The translations under genes were made by a program, and so were the position numbers. A stretch of 64,000 nucleotides of DNA from Pohlia nutans (Eukaryota > Streptophyta > Bryopsida > Bryales > Mniaceae): positions 4,420,001 through 4,484,000 of the forward strand of contig CM040103.1 of assembly GCA_022496805.1 (NCBI GenBank). Direction: 5' to 3'. Under the pieces are notes generated by a model. It saw nothing but the letters and a program-made list of their open reading frames with translations. It had not been told where the DNA came from and did not search any database. Positions within the stretch are counted from its first letter, which is position 1. Each line of letters begins with the position of its first letter. Shown in pieces: positions 1-12,193 of this stretch.

Positions 1-270
1 AGAGAACATCAATACTTTTCCGAAATAGAAAGTTTTATAACACTAAGACATTGTTGAGGTGTTTGTCTTTGAAAAATTCCTTAGTGAACCTCAACATTGC
101 AAATGAAATGCATCAAACAACACTAGAACTAATGATTTCTACCCCAATTTTGATAAAAAAAAAATCAAAACTCGAAAATGTCATTTTCTGACCGTGGGCA
201 GTCACTGCTGTTTGGGCTGCAACCACAAAATGGTCGATCAGTCATTTGGGGGCTAACTAGTAACATTGGG
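1..270. repeat. Dispersed repeat family C, fragment 1
   Basis: The block beginning AGAGAACATCAATACTTT and ending near 'AAAATGGTCGATCAGTCA' recurs in diverged form at about 3392-3625, 10664-10917 and 11209-11465. The shared landmarks are a 'gaacatcactactttc' start, a 'cta(a)gacaatgttgagg' middle, and a final 'aaaatggt...tcacttaggggttaa'. No coding potential is seen. The left border lies outside the window. Confidence 0.6.
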
Positions 271-1277
271 CAAAACATAAATCAAACTAAATTAAAAATA
301 ATATTAAAATGGCATTTTTCTCAAACGTGGTCTCTTGGTTTCATGATGAGAGGGTATTTTTTGCTCGATCCACATAAAATCAGCTTGGACTAAGAAGCAT
401 TATGCACTAGACCAATTTATAGGTCTTTTAGAGACCTTGACACCCATGGTCATTCTCCTTTTTTTTCGATAGTACAAATCCAAGTTGTTTCTAAACATGT
501 TTATAGGCCAATCATCAATTTTAGAGGAGCATGAGACAGCTTCTTGGTCCATAGTATAAATTGGCCTTTATTGTGTACCTCGATGGTATCCAAATGGCAT
601 GAGATTTTTAGCTTTGGGCCAAAGAGAACATATCACTAAAAAGCACATCCAAGGTTTTAGGTATGAATTATCTATTTATAGTATATATGGTGGATTATTG
701 TGTCAAATGTTTCTTGTTCCATAACCTCCATTTAAAAAATCATCCTTCAAACCAAACTATGTATGCAGAAATAGTCCTCATGGGGAAAAAGAAAAAGCAA
801 AAGCATTCATTTTTGTTTTTTAACTCTGCTTTAACATCTCAAGTGGTCCAAATCACACTTCGAAGGATTTGTTTTGATTGTTTTGTTTGTGGTCTTTTAA
901 TTTGGATCTTAGTATCAAATAAAGAAAAAATTAAAGTAAAATCTTTAAGAAATTACAAAACTATCAAAATAAAGGAATAGAAGATGGTTGTGATTTTTGA
1001 ATTTGTGTCTTGAAAACAAGCATGAATCATGGTTTTCACTACAATTTTGAACTTGTCCTAAAAAGCAATGAATGAAAATGATTTGAACTTTGGAACTTAT
1101 ATTCCTAAAAAAATGAAATACAATTATGTCTCTTGAATTTAATAGTCCAAAAAATTTTAAATACAATTGTGACTTTTGAACTTGTGTTCTAAAGAAATGG
1201 CATAAAATACACTTGTGATATTTGGACCTAAACACCACACTTGTTTTTTAGCAAGTATGCTTGCATGTAGTTACAAT

Positions 1278-1889
1278 AAGGGTTGTCACACATCCTACGA
1301 GAATGAAACTTCTTTGAAGAATGAGAGAAAAGAGGAACCAATAGGACACCTTCTCCGTGAAGAAAGTGTGACACCCCTTATGTGGTTTGTGGAAATTGAG
1401 AATGGAGAATAGAGGTTGTTAATTGGTCACTCATCCTCCAAGCATGGACCATTCTCCATTCTCCATTCTTCACGCTCATTCTTCACCCTTGGAGGGGAAG
1501 AATGAAATTTCTCAATCTTCAAAGAATGAGACCTCCACTACCGTAGCACGAAGGCAGGGTCGGCACTTTTGTGTCGAATAATTAATAAAAGTTCAAAAAG
1601 TAGGGGTCGGCACTGTCAAAAATAATTATTAAAAATTCGGCTATTAATAACTAACATTGAATTTTACTAGCGGCTAAACATTTTCTTTTGTTTTTTGTTT
1701 ACAATTTTTGTTGACTTCATTTTTGTTGATTTCGACAAAATACTTGATAAATTTATTTATTTTTTCGACATATTTTTGGGGAATTATTTTCTGCCAACCG
1801 TGCCTTCCTGGTACGGTATTCAAGGAGAGCGTGTCACATCCTCATTCTTTAAAGATTAAGAATGGAGTGGAGGACGTGTGACAACCCCT
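1278..1889. mobile_element. MITE with TIR AGGGGTTGTCACAC, interrupted by another MITE
   Basis: The ends are inverted repeats (AAGGGTTGTCACAC left, GTGTGACAACCCCT right) and are flanked by a 3-bp duplication AAT (1275-1277 and 1890-1892). The interior is rich in 'ccattctccattctc' motifs. A second copy lies at 54527-54848 with duplication ACT. Removing the nested 1541-1816 insertion leaves about 334 bp, close to the 322 bp of the intact copy. A 3-bp duplication suits PIF/Harbinger- or CACTA-type transposition; the terminal bases do not settle which. Confidence 0.8.
1541..1816. mobile_element. MITE with TIR CCGTA...GGCAGGGTCGGCA, copy a
   Basis: This 276-bp element begins CCGTAGCACGAAGGCAGGGT and ends CTTCCTGGTACGG, flanked by TA at 1539-1540 and 1817-1818. 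The intact paralogous site in the element at 54527-54848 reads straight through ('cctccccattcaaggag'), so the host sequence before insertion can be inferred. Near-identical copies lie at 49063-49338 (same length) and 22770-23109. The TA duplication suggests mobilisation by a Tc1/mariner-like transposase. Confidence 0.85.
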
Positions 1890-2229
1890 AATGACAACTC
1901 ATTTCACATATTCCCATGTTAATTTTTCTTTTACTTCTCAAATCCCAAAAACACCCTAATCCTAATTCTTTGCACCTACTCTTGAGCTGCACCTCCAAAC
2001 TATCCCTTAGTCAGGCATGTCTAGTTATGGGATTTTGCCTTGTACTATTTGAAATATAACACAATGTTCACTTGACTCAAAAAAGCAAAAAACAATAACT
2101 ATTCTTTATGCTGACCAATTCTTCCTAGAAAATTTTCACTAAAATCTTACCTAGTTTTGTGAGTGTCTACTTTTACACTAGAAAAATGGACAAAAAAGTG
2201 AATGGAACTGCCAAAGTTCATAACATTGA

Positions 2230-2365
2230 GTAGCACGCAGTGCCACTCCCTTGGCTCTATAGTAAACGGTGTGGAATATTTCGCATCCAACAATACTTCA
2301 TCAGTAGCTAAGTGGACAACACGACGGAAAAATAGTGGGCATGAAGGCTACTGAATGTTACATCC
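2230..2365 (+). repeat. Diverged duplicate of the rhodanese gene upstream region
   Basis: Blocks such as 'agtagcacgcagtgcc', 'ggtgtggaatatttcgca' and 'gtgggcatgaaggct' occur in the same order at 52605-52745, directly upstream of the rhodanese exon 1. Similarity stops at about 2365 and no rhodanese coding sequence follows. It is either a captured promoter or leader fragment, or a dispersed repeat that also sits in that promoter. Confidence 0.55.
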
Positions 2366-3179
2366 TCTCAATTTTTTTCTTGAAATCATCAATATTGAAT
2401 GAAAGTAACTTATAATAAATAATTTTATGGATGAATGTTTCTATCCATGTTTTCCCTAACAACAAAAATAAAACAAAAAGAAAATTGGCTGCCTCATACC
2501 GTAAGTTAGGGGGGGTTGCAGAGGAGCCCGCATACTGTACCTGCGTGACTGTGTTCTCACTAACTTATGACTCTAGGTGGTTAGTTGGCGCTATATTAAG
2601 CTTAGTTGGAGATATAATTAGCGTATGTGAGTAAAGCTGAATCCACCATTCCTTCCCATGATGAGAAGCAGCTTGTCTCTTTGTCATGCTCCTCTACCGT
2701 CAGTAGCCTTACCGTAGCCCATCAATCATCTCTTCAATTGTCTGCTCTCAATTGCCTGCATTGGTTCTACGTTAGCCCATGATTTGTGTCAAATTTTATA
2801 TTGATATTAAAATAAAAATTGCCTTCATTCTATTTATGGAATTGTATGTGTACTACACTGAAATCACCAGGTGGGTGAATGGAGTGGGTACATTCATTTG
2901 GACAAATTCTCATATGTTGTATCAAAATTCCCTCTGTTTTGGATGAATTTTACCACAATACTTTGGAAAAATAATTATTGGTAAAACCTCTTATAAACAC
3001 CATGGGCCATAATATATGGTGATTTTGGTGCTGCTGGATATGCTAATTTAAATGATACCATATTTACATCTAAATGTTTTTCTTGTAAGCATTACCATAC
3101 TGTAGCATGTTGGTGAAAATACAATTCTAGAAAATAAATGGAAACATTTTGTTTTTTAGCACGTGAATAAAATTCTTGT

Positions 3180-3625
3180 TTGATGGAGGACAAAATATAG
3201 GGCATCCTCTCTGTAAATTATTTATATGGTCAAACTTCCAAAAAAACTTTAGGTATATTTTTAATGGATTTAAAAGCATTAAACTTTGAAAAATTGTACG
3301 AATTATAATTTTCACTTTTAGAGTTTAAAATATAGCATGATTAGTTAAAATTGGTTTGTCTGTTGTAATTTTTTTAACCAAAAAATGATGAAGAGAACAT
3401 CACTACTTTCTCCAAATAGCAAATTTTATAACAGTAGGACAATGTTGAGGTGATTCACTTTGAAAAATTCTCCCAATGGAGCTTATCTTGAATTAACATA
3501 ATTCAAATTGTGTTCGAAATTAGACTTGATATAATTTTTTTAAGTCTTTTCCCTTTTCAACTCTTTTTTTGTTCCGGGCAGCCCAAAAAATGGTCTCTCA
3601 AGCTTAGGGGATAAATTGGAATTTT
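3180..3625 (+). repeat. Dispersed repeat family C, fragment 2
   Basis: Shares with 10450-10920 the ordered motifs 'gggcatcctctctgtaaa', 'ggtcaaacttccaaaaa', 'aaaagcattaaactttg' and 'gaacatcactactttc'. It is diverged and non-coding. Confidence 0.55.
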
Positions 3626-4463
3626 TCAAAAATAATTATTATTTGTCATAGACTATGTGAATATACCATGTATCTTCGGGCATCAATGAATAGTGTCCGA
3701 GTATGGTGCAATGCTAATATGAGCCTTCAACACCATTCATAAACACTGTTCATTGGTATCCAAATACTACTTTTTTTAATACCATAAGCGAGGGGGCAAG
3801 GTCTGCAAAAAATTTATTTTTTGGAAAAATAATGTTTGAAAATCTAATATACAAGGACATTCTTGAATATTTTCTTTACTTCAAACAAAAAAAATTCCCC
3901 AAAAAATTGACATTAATGGGCAATGGTCTGATATGGGTACCCCAAAAAGCCCTTTGAACTCTAAAATTAACTCCCATGGTAACTTTGAATGAGTCCTTCT
4001 TTAAAAGAAAATAAAAATTGAATCAACCGGATGTGGTTTTGATTTCCTACACTCATGTACTACACAAAAAAAAAAAATTTAAATCACGTAAGCATTGAAG
4101 AAGTTTAAAGATTTTAAAAGAGTTTTTTAGTACAAAAATCAAAATTTGTCCAAGCTACTAAAAAAAAACCAAAACATTTGTTTAAAATATCCAAAGACGT
4201 CATTTTGGTACTAATTTTTGATATGAAGTACATTTAGATATTTGTTATTTGAAATGATTAATTTGAGCGCTAAAAATACTATTTATTTTATACTACAATG
4301 CTTGCAAATGCTATTTTTGGCTATTTTTGACGCAAGCAAAAAACATGAAAATTAATTTATTCGAATGTAATTTTGGACTTAAATTAAATTATTTCCTGTC
4401 ATCCAGGTGCTGGTATTTTTATATTTAAAAATGATTCATTTCATTTAATTAAAGTAGACAAAT

Positions 4464-7318
4464 TTGTCAAAACCCTTCTCTAGCCAACTTCATCTTCTTC
4501 ACAGTTGTTTAAATGGTAAACAACATCGTAAACGTTTTCCAACATATAGCACAAATAGAGCTACAAACCTCTTAGAACTAGTCCACTCGGATGTGTGTGG
4601 ACCAATGCAAGTCCAATCATTAGGAAGAGCTAAGTACTTTGTACGTTTCATTGACGATTTCTCAAGATTTATCATGGTGTACTTCCTGAAAGCTAAATCA
4701 GAAACTTTAGGAAGCTTTCAAAAATATAAAACACTCGTAGAAACTAAGATTGGGAATAAACTTAACTAAATGTTTAAGAAGTAATAATGGCGGGGAATAT
4801 ATCTCAAATGATTTTAATTTATATTGTAAAAAAGAAGGTATTAAAAAACAACTTACCGTTCCATACACACGAAAACAAAATGGTGTAGCGGAAAGAAAAA
4901 TGAGAACCTTGGTTGAAGCTACAAGATGTATACTTAATCAAGCAAAGTTATCAAAAAGTTTTTGGGCTGAAGCTGTTTCAACAGCTTGTTACATACAAAA
5001 TCGTTTAGCAAGTGTAGCCTTAAAAACAACACCCTATGAGTTTTGGACAAAAGAAAGACCTGACATAAGTCATTTACCCATATTTGGATGTTCAGCATAT
5101 GTTCATGTACCTAGTGATAAACGTCGAAAGCTTGGTGTTAAAAGCCAAAGATGCATCTTTATACGTTATAGTGATGAAGTCAAGGGCTACACAATTTATG
5201 GCTTTAATACTAAACGAGCGTTTATAACAAAAGATGTTGTTTTTGATGAAATCAGTGTATTAGGACTCAAAACCAAGACGAGTCCGGAAAACTTTCAACT
5301 ATTGTCATCACCAAGCAATCAACCAACAATACCTTTGCTACCGGAAGCTATGCAAACCCAAGCATCATCTCCTACTCAAGCATCACTCGACCAATCACCT
5401 CTACACCAGTATCAAATCCTCAAAGTTTCTCAACACCAACTGTGTCATCAACATTTAATCTTATTCCTTTAGAAGAAGGATTTGAACAACTTGAAGAACC
5501 ACTTAATCAGTTTTATCCACTACCCCATGACATCGATGATTTCGATACTCCAAGTTCTTCTACCTTGGAACTTAGTTTTTAAACAAAGGAGCCTATTTCT
5601 TTTACAATGGTAGCTACACCTCCAACCGTTACTAAGGATCCTACAACTCAACCTACTACTCGCTACGGTCGACAAATAAAGCGACCAGCTAAGTACCAAG
5701 AATTCCTCTCCTATGCTTATGTTTTTTCCGCTAAAACTAATGAACCCAACTCTGTAAGTAAAAGCCCTTAGTGCACCAGATGCACATCTATAGAAACAAA
5801 CTATAGATTCCGAATATGATTCTCTTATTAGAAACCATACTAAGACTCTCGTTGACAAGCCTAAAGATAGGTCAATTTTTAGATGTAGAGGGCTCTTTCA
5901 AAGAATATATAATTCCTCCGGAATTACTTCAAAATACAAAGCCCGTTTAGTGGCCCGTGGTTTTTCACAAGTTCCATGTATTGACTACGATGAAACTTTC
6001 TCTCTTGTTATAAGAATGACCTCACTACGTGTTTTATTTGCCATAGCCACTCTTAGGAATTTTGAGATTCATTAACTAGACGTCAAAACAACTTTCCTTA
6101 ATGGCTACTTAAGAGAAGAAATTTATATGGATCAACCCGAAGGTTTACTAACATCCCTGGAAAGGTGTGTAAACTTCAACGATCCTTATACGGATTGAAG
6201 CAATCTCCTCGAGTGTGGTTTGAACGTATTAATTCTTTCTTAAAAGATCTTGGCTTCGAGACGATTGGAGCAGACTCCAATGTTTATATTAATACCTATA
6301 ACTGTCATAGTCTTTATATAGGATTATATATTGACGATTGCATCATAATGAGCAACAACTTAAAATACTTAAATAACACTAAACAAACACTCTTTCAAGA
6401 ATTTGATATGACTGATTTATGAGATATCCAATATTGCTTAAGAATTCTCCGAAATAGAGAGAAAGGTATCATTCACCTCTCTGAAGGTAAATATATCAGG
6501 CAATGACATTCTTAATTGCTTCAACATGGGACATTGCAAACCTTCTACCTTACCTATGGAAACAAATCAAAAACTTTCAAAGACCATGTCCTGGGCAACA
6601 AATTATGAAATGAAAGAAATGGAACCTATTCCCTACTCCCAAGCAATTGGATGCTTGTTATATTTGGTTGTAAGCACATAACTGGATTTATCCTATAGTG
6701 TATCTAAACTAGCACAATTCATGTCGAATCCAGACCTAGATCATTGGACTGCAGTAAAATGAGTATTTCGCTATTTACAAGGTACTCGAGATCTGGGATT
6801 AACTTATATAAGAAGTGAAAATCCACTTACCTTTCAAGGATGGTGTGATTCCGATTTTGGGGGATATATAGATGAAAGAAAATCTACATCTGGGTATTGT
6901 TCTTATTATTATCTAATAGTGTTATTTTTGGCAAACAAAGAAACAACCTACAGTAGCATTATTAACGGCAGAAGCAGAATATATGAGTCTTACCGAAGCA
7001 ACTAAAGAAGCAATCTGGTTAATCAAATTGCTAGATAATTTAAAGTATCCACAATCCTTACCCATTTCTATATATTGTGACAACAAATGATCAACCATTC
7101 TCATGAGTCTTGAGCAACGTTTCCACTCAAAAACCAAACGTAATGAAACAAGACATCACTTCATACGACAACAAGTTGAAAACAACCAAATTAAACTTAT
7201 ATATTCTAGTACACAACATATGTTAACTGACTATTTTACAAAAGCGGTGAAACAAGAAAAACACTCTTATTCAACAAGTCAACTTCACATATTAAGTTCA
7301 AATACTATTAAGAATTAA
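4464..7318 (+). pseudogene. Ty1/Copia retrotransposon pol, truncated and broken
   Basis: This is the remains of a plant Ty1/Copia polyprotein. The order integrase, then reverse transcriptase, then RNase H is diagnostic of Copia. The left end starts in the tail of the gag-pre-integrase zinc region (CLNGKQHRKRF). The integrase core spans about 4560-5250 with the IDDFSRF and NGVAER blocks; its central motif reads LRSNNGGEY where LRSDNGGEY is usual, so an expected catalytic Asp is replaced by Asn. Reverse transcriptase follows at about 5930-6430 (VARGFSQ, LYGLKQSPRVWF, and YIDD at the active site), then RNase H at about 6830-7110 (WCDSDFGG, TAEAEYMSL). Frameshifts or stops near 4767, 5470, 6074 and 6420 break the frame. 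Gag, protease and a 5' LTR are not found, so it cannot be autonomous. Confidence 0.9.
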
Positions 7319-7324
7319 ACATGG

Positions 7325-7336
7325 TTTTAGGGGGAG
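7325..7336 (+). other. Polypurine tract of the Copia element
   Basis: TTTTAGGGGGAG directly before TGTTAACA is the typical plus-strand primer tract and LTR start of a Copia element. It fixes the 3' LTR boundary at 7337. Confidence 0.75.
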
Positions 7337-7790
7337 TGTTAACATAAATCTAAATCTAATGTAATAAACTAGTTTTAGAATAGAATGAATAGACGTAACC
7401 TTTGGGATTACATCTTTCTTGTATACCGTAACACCATAGCAGATTCGCCACCTGGCGAACAAATATTTTTTTTTTTTGAAAAAATAAGGTTCGCCTCTCA
7501 AAAACTGAATTTCTCAATTTTCGTTTTTTTAGCAAAAAATCAGTAAAAATGACCTTAAATAGCTTAGAAATAACAAAATATTGCAAAAACTAATTTATTC
7601 TATTTTCGTTTTTTTTGTCTTCAGAATTTTCTAATTTTTACGTTTTTTTATTTTTAGAATTATTTTAGGACGAACCTGCTATAGTACTACGGTATATAGT
7701 AACCTTTAGAAGAACACTTGTTGTTGTTCATACAATCAATATTATAAATAAAGTATGTCTTCTTTTTAGTTTTGTGTTTCTATCTTCACT
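7337..7790 (+). repeat. 3' LTR of the Copia element, split by a MITE
   Basis: The LTR begins TGTTAACATAAATC right after the polypurine tract and resumes after the MITE at 7426-7692 with 'gtaacctttagaagaacacttg'. The tail carries 'aataaagtatgtcttc', a plausible polyadenylation region. The right end is estimated (no 5' LTR is available for comparison) and may differ by some tens of bases. Confidence 0.6.
7426..7692. mobile_element. MITE (TIR CCGTARYACYATAGCAG) inside the Copia LTR
   Basis: The left end CCGTAACACCATAGCAGATT and the right end CTGCTATAGTACTACGG are imperfect inverted repeats. They continue inward as a 'TTCGCC / GGACGAA' pair. TA flanks both sides (7424-7425, 7693-7694). The outer CCGTA is shared with the 276-bp family, but the interior differs and is T-rich, so it is a related but separate TA-inserting family. 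Confidence 0.75.
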
Positions 7791-8307
7791 ACGCGCGCAT
7801 GCACAAAAATGAGGCAAAAAGAACCGCAGTCAATTTTGGGTGTAGTTTTTAATTTTTTTTAATTTTTACCATGTTTTGTTATAGTGCTTTGAATTTGTTC
7901 TTTTCCGCCGCTCCATTTCCAATGTAAAGTTTTACAACTATTGGATCAAAGATGACATGCAGCCAGTTGTCAAGTTCTTTGAGATCTGTATTGCGTACTT
8001 TACTATTTGCCAAACAAGTCATAGTTCCAAAAAATTATGGCAAAAAGCAAGCCACGTCTACATCGGGAAGCAAAGATCTAACGTTAACATCATAAAGCAA
8101 GCCATGTCTACATCGAGAATATTTGGGTCGTTAATCTCCGGATATAGTTACTATACGGTCCACTAAGCAGCGGAAATTTGGGTAAAGTAGTCTCTTCACA
8201 CCTGTTAATCAGACCAAGATCAGAAAACAAACAGTGCAAAGTTATAGTTGAACTTTCCTCGACTAGACAAACTTTGTTGGGACGCTCCTTGATTGGTGGA
8301 ACACTGG

Positions 8308-8397
8308 AACTTCCTTGAGATGCTCCTCAACCGTTTGAACTTTTTTGAGACTCTCCTCTACCACAATAATTTCCTTAGATTGCTCTACAATCAGAGG
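8308..8397 (-). repeat. 30-bp minisatellite, three units, in-frame on the minus strand
   Basis: Three consecutive 30-bp units begin at 8308, 8338 and 8368. On the minus strand they lie in a 76-codon open frame (8493 to 8263) and encode diverged ten-residue units such as IVVEESLKKV and QTVEEHLKEV. Because the period is a multiple of three and differences are mostly conservative, this could be a relic of a repetitive protein exon. No family is recognised and no gene structure surrounds it. Confidence 0.5.
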
Positions 8398-10374
8398 AAC
8401 TTCGCTACGAGCATATGTATACGTGATTTTGGCATGCATTGTGACTACAGTAATAATAGAAATATGATAAATACAAGGATATGTACAAAGCACTACATAC
8501 TCGAGGAGATCACACCCCCTTACGTTTCATAACCATGTGCAATAATTGGGTATTTAATAGGGGGATATTTTTGCACCTCTCAATATTTTTTCCCTCCCTA
8601 TTTGTAGATAAAAAGCTACTTTGACGTATTTGTAGCACCCTATATTTATTTTTGATTGTTTAGAGAGGCTAATTTTTGACACGATATTTTTTTAATAAAT
8701 CATACAAGTGTCAAATAGTGGACACAATACTATAGCATTGCGAAACCAAACTCCACGCTTCATCTAACCGTCTATGCTTACCCAAACCCTAAGCAAGCCT
8801 TACCCTAAAATTGCTCAACCAAAAACTTGAGCAAAATCCTAATCACAAAACCTACAAAGAAGAGATGAACCATGAAAGCTAAACCATAAACCAAATACAC
8901 AAAAAAAAACATTGCAAAGGAAGTGGTCACTCTACAACATCAATTTGCATGAAAGAAACTCTAGAAAATGCTGACAAAAAGTGTGAGCTTGACGATTGAG
9001 GACGGAGGTTGTGACAAAACCAAAACCAATCGCAGGAAGCGGTTGAGGGTGACAGTGGAGGTTGTCAGGTTCTACGCATCCAACGAGGTTCCACATGTTT
9101 AGCGCCAACACATTCCTTCCCCCAAAAAAATCCCACGACATTTCCCTCCGTTAATGTGCTTAATTACAATTTGGACAAAAACTACACTTCTTCATTCAAG
9201 TAGTCAAACCCATAATTATTCTGCTGATCCTACTACATACATTTAGAGGGATCCTATATCTATGACCCTATTTTTTTTCTATTGAAATCTTACTAAAATG
9301 GAAGATTATTCACCACCCTATTTTACATATAATCATGTAGGGGACATATTTTCAATGCTACGGTAGATTTAAAGAAATTATAAATTTCATCCTATACAAA
9401 TTAAATTGACCTTATTTTTTATCTCACGTGGTTTTCTAAAATTTCAATAGTCACCTCCCCGAGACTACATAACAAAATACGCGATACATTACTAAGTTAA
9501 GAAAACAACAAAAGAGACTACGGAGAAACTATACATGAGACTATGTACGGAATCTCTAGTTTTTCGGTATACGTACTTCTGATAGAAAATGTGGATTGAG
9601 TAGTTGTTGGCTTGGTTTTTTTTCTGCAAATTTGCAAGGATGGACATTGCTCTCGTATTCTATTCAATCTTGTAGGCATTTTCAACGAGGTCAATTTAGG
9701 ATACTCAAACTTTTAGTTGGAAACATCTAATTTAAAAGAAATTTATACACATGCGGATCCTAGATCCGTTGCAATTCTAGCCTTTAGATGCCTATTGTTC
9801 ATCAATTGTAGATTGTGCTCCAATTACAACTCCTCCAGCATGTGGAAGACCAAACATCGGCCAATTCTGATCCTAACAAGTATGAGGATAATGCAGATGA
9901 CCGACGATCACACTGTCAAATCCTCTGCAAAGAAAAAAAAACAAAAACCAAAAGAGAACACCAGAAGAAGCACGCATTTTCCATGCAAAGCACACTAGGA
10001 GCACCCATGGGTCGGTTGAGACTTCTTAAGGCATCATTTTACTGTCTTTTCATCTTGTTCGGCATCCTATCAATTGCCTTAAATAACCATATCTTAGGCA
10101 AAACTTCTTGACCGACCGGTGCACTTCTCCACTGTCGTCTAAATCGATCCTTATTTTTTCAATTTTTGAACCACTTTGACAATGAATTTCTAATAATGGA
10201 AAAACATTATGCAATTTTATAGGCATCATCTGTGACAATAATAGTATGTTCCTACAATTTTAAAATGTAAATTACTTCTACCTTTTGAGGTTAAAACGTT
10301 AAAAATCAAAATTTCTCCTTTACATCTAAATTAGGAATCTCCTTTTAATGGTTAAAAAATATGATGATTTAAAT

Positions 10375-11465
10375 GCTTAAGGGGTATTAGAGAAAACATA
10401 GATGTGTTATAATATGTACCTTCCATATAATTGATGAAGTTTGGTTCAATAGAAAAATTGTAGGGCATCATCTCTACAAACTATTCATACGGTCAAACTT
10501 CCAAAAATGAATTAAGATCATTTTTTATTGAATTTAAAAGCATTAGCCTTTGAAAATTTGTATAAATTGTTATTTTTACTTTTAGAGTTTAAAGTTTAGC
10601 GTGATTGGTTAAAGTTGGTTTATCTAATGTAAACTTCAAATAAGCAAAAGAAATGATGGAGGGAACATCACTACTTTCTTAAAATAGAAAATTCTATAAC
10701 ACTAAGACAATGTTGAGTTGATTCACTTTTAAAAACTCTACCGGGCAGAGTTTAACCGAGATCAACATAATTCAAATTGCGTTCGAGAGTAAACTTAATG
10801 TAGTATCTTTATTTTATTTTTTAAATATTAAGTTCAAAAACTTTTTTTTATCCGAACAACCCGTTAAATTTGGGCAGCGCCCACAAAATGGTCGTTTGAG
10901 CATTTAGGAGTTAACCCCTACATGACGGAGGGGGTAAGGGCAAAACATAAATGTGTTATAAAAAATTACTTCTTCAACTTTGATGAAGTTTGGTCCAAAA
11001 GAGAAAATGAGGAGCTTGATGTTTAGTAATTTTCCATATGGTCAAATATCAAAAAATAGCTTTTTATCATCTCATAATGAATTTAGAAGCATTTAATTTC
11101 AAATATTTATAAGAATCACAAATTTTATTTTTGGAATTTGAAATTTTGTATGATTTGTTAAAACTAGACATTCTATTCTAAAATAAAAAATTGCAATTTT
11201 TTCAACGGAGAGAGCATCATTACTTTCCCCAAATAGTAAGTTTTCTAACACTAGACAATGTAGAAGTGTTTTTCTTTGAAAACTTCTCCCGGGTGGAGTT
11301 TAACTCGGATTGACATGATTCAAATTGGATTGGAAAGTAGACTTGATTACCTATTTAAAAATATTTTTTATTTTCTATAAAAATGTTTTTTCTATTTCGG
11401 GCAGCCCATAAAAAAGGGCAGAGACCATAAAATGGTTGATCCGTCACTTAGGGGTTAAAGTTTAT
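10375..11465 (+). repeat. Tandem pair of dispersed repeat family C
   Basis: Two head-to-tail units of about 540 bp (10375-10917 and 10918-11465) share ordered motifs: 'agatgtgttata', 'tgatgaagtttggt', 'catcactactttc', 'agacaatgt', 'ccgggcagagttta' and 'aaaatggt...tttagg(g)gttaa'. The units are diverged and non-coding. Confidence 0.65.
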
Positions 11466-12193
11466 TCAAGTAACATTTATTCAAGGTGGATCGTATGAAT
11501 GTACGACCCCATTGATTCCAACATTGTCACCCAGCACGGTCAAAGCATTTGTTGCTGCCACACTAATAATAATACTAGCGGTCATGATATTAGACCCAGT
11601 TCAGGTTTTGTGATTTGCTTAAAATAAATAACAAAGTACAATCATGACACTCTGTTGTATGGGATTAGTGCTTCCCTTTATAAGACCCCCCTTGGACGCA
11701 TCCTATTTAGGGACCCCTAGTCCTCTAAACACCCTTCATCTCCATCAAAAATAGCGGATTCTCTCTTCTTTGTTTCACTATTACATGACACAATAAATTT
11801 CACATTTTTTTGGCATGCCACTTATCCTCAAATTATAATACTATTACAACCTATGTTTAAAATTTCTCACAAAAGAAAACCTTTATTTTTCATTTTTATT
11901 TCGGGAATATCAACCCTATTTACTTTGGAAAATCAACCCAATTTTATTTTTTTTAATCCAAGTCAGCGAATTCAGTAAGTGAGAATCTATTTCATAGATC
12001 TATCTTCACATAAAATTAATTAAAATTGAAATCCTCAGGAAAATTCCTCCAGGCTATTTTGTGCCCACGGCAGGCTGCTTAGATTTTTTACACTTTGACG
12101 ATCTATTGCATGCATTGGATGCAATGGAATTGTTCCGTTTTGTTATCCAAAGAAAATTCAAATTTAAGAAAAAAAATTACATGTGGGACTTAC

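Larger units (their letters stand above)
1..4463. other. Gene-poor repeat region left of the Copia element
   Basis: No convincing gene is visible; the open frames are short, AT-rich and unlike known proteins. The stretch holds two fragments of the 'GAACATCA-TACTTT' repeat family (about 1-270 and 3180-3625), a 612 bp MITE with another MITE nested in it (1278-1889), and a block at 2230-2365 resembling the sequence just upstream of the rhodanese gene. The rest is low-complexity AT-rich spacer. Confidence 0.6.
7800..12190. other. Intergenic spacer, no gene recognised
   Basis: No known protein domain is visible. The stretch holds a 30-bp minisatellite with an open frame (8308-8397), AT-rich spacer, and a tandem pair of family C repeats (10375-11465). 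Confidence 0.55.
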
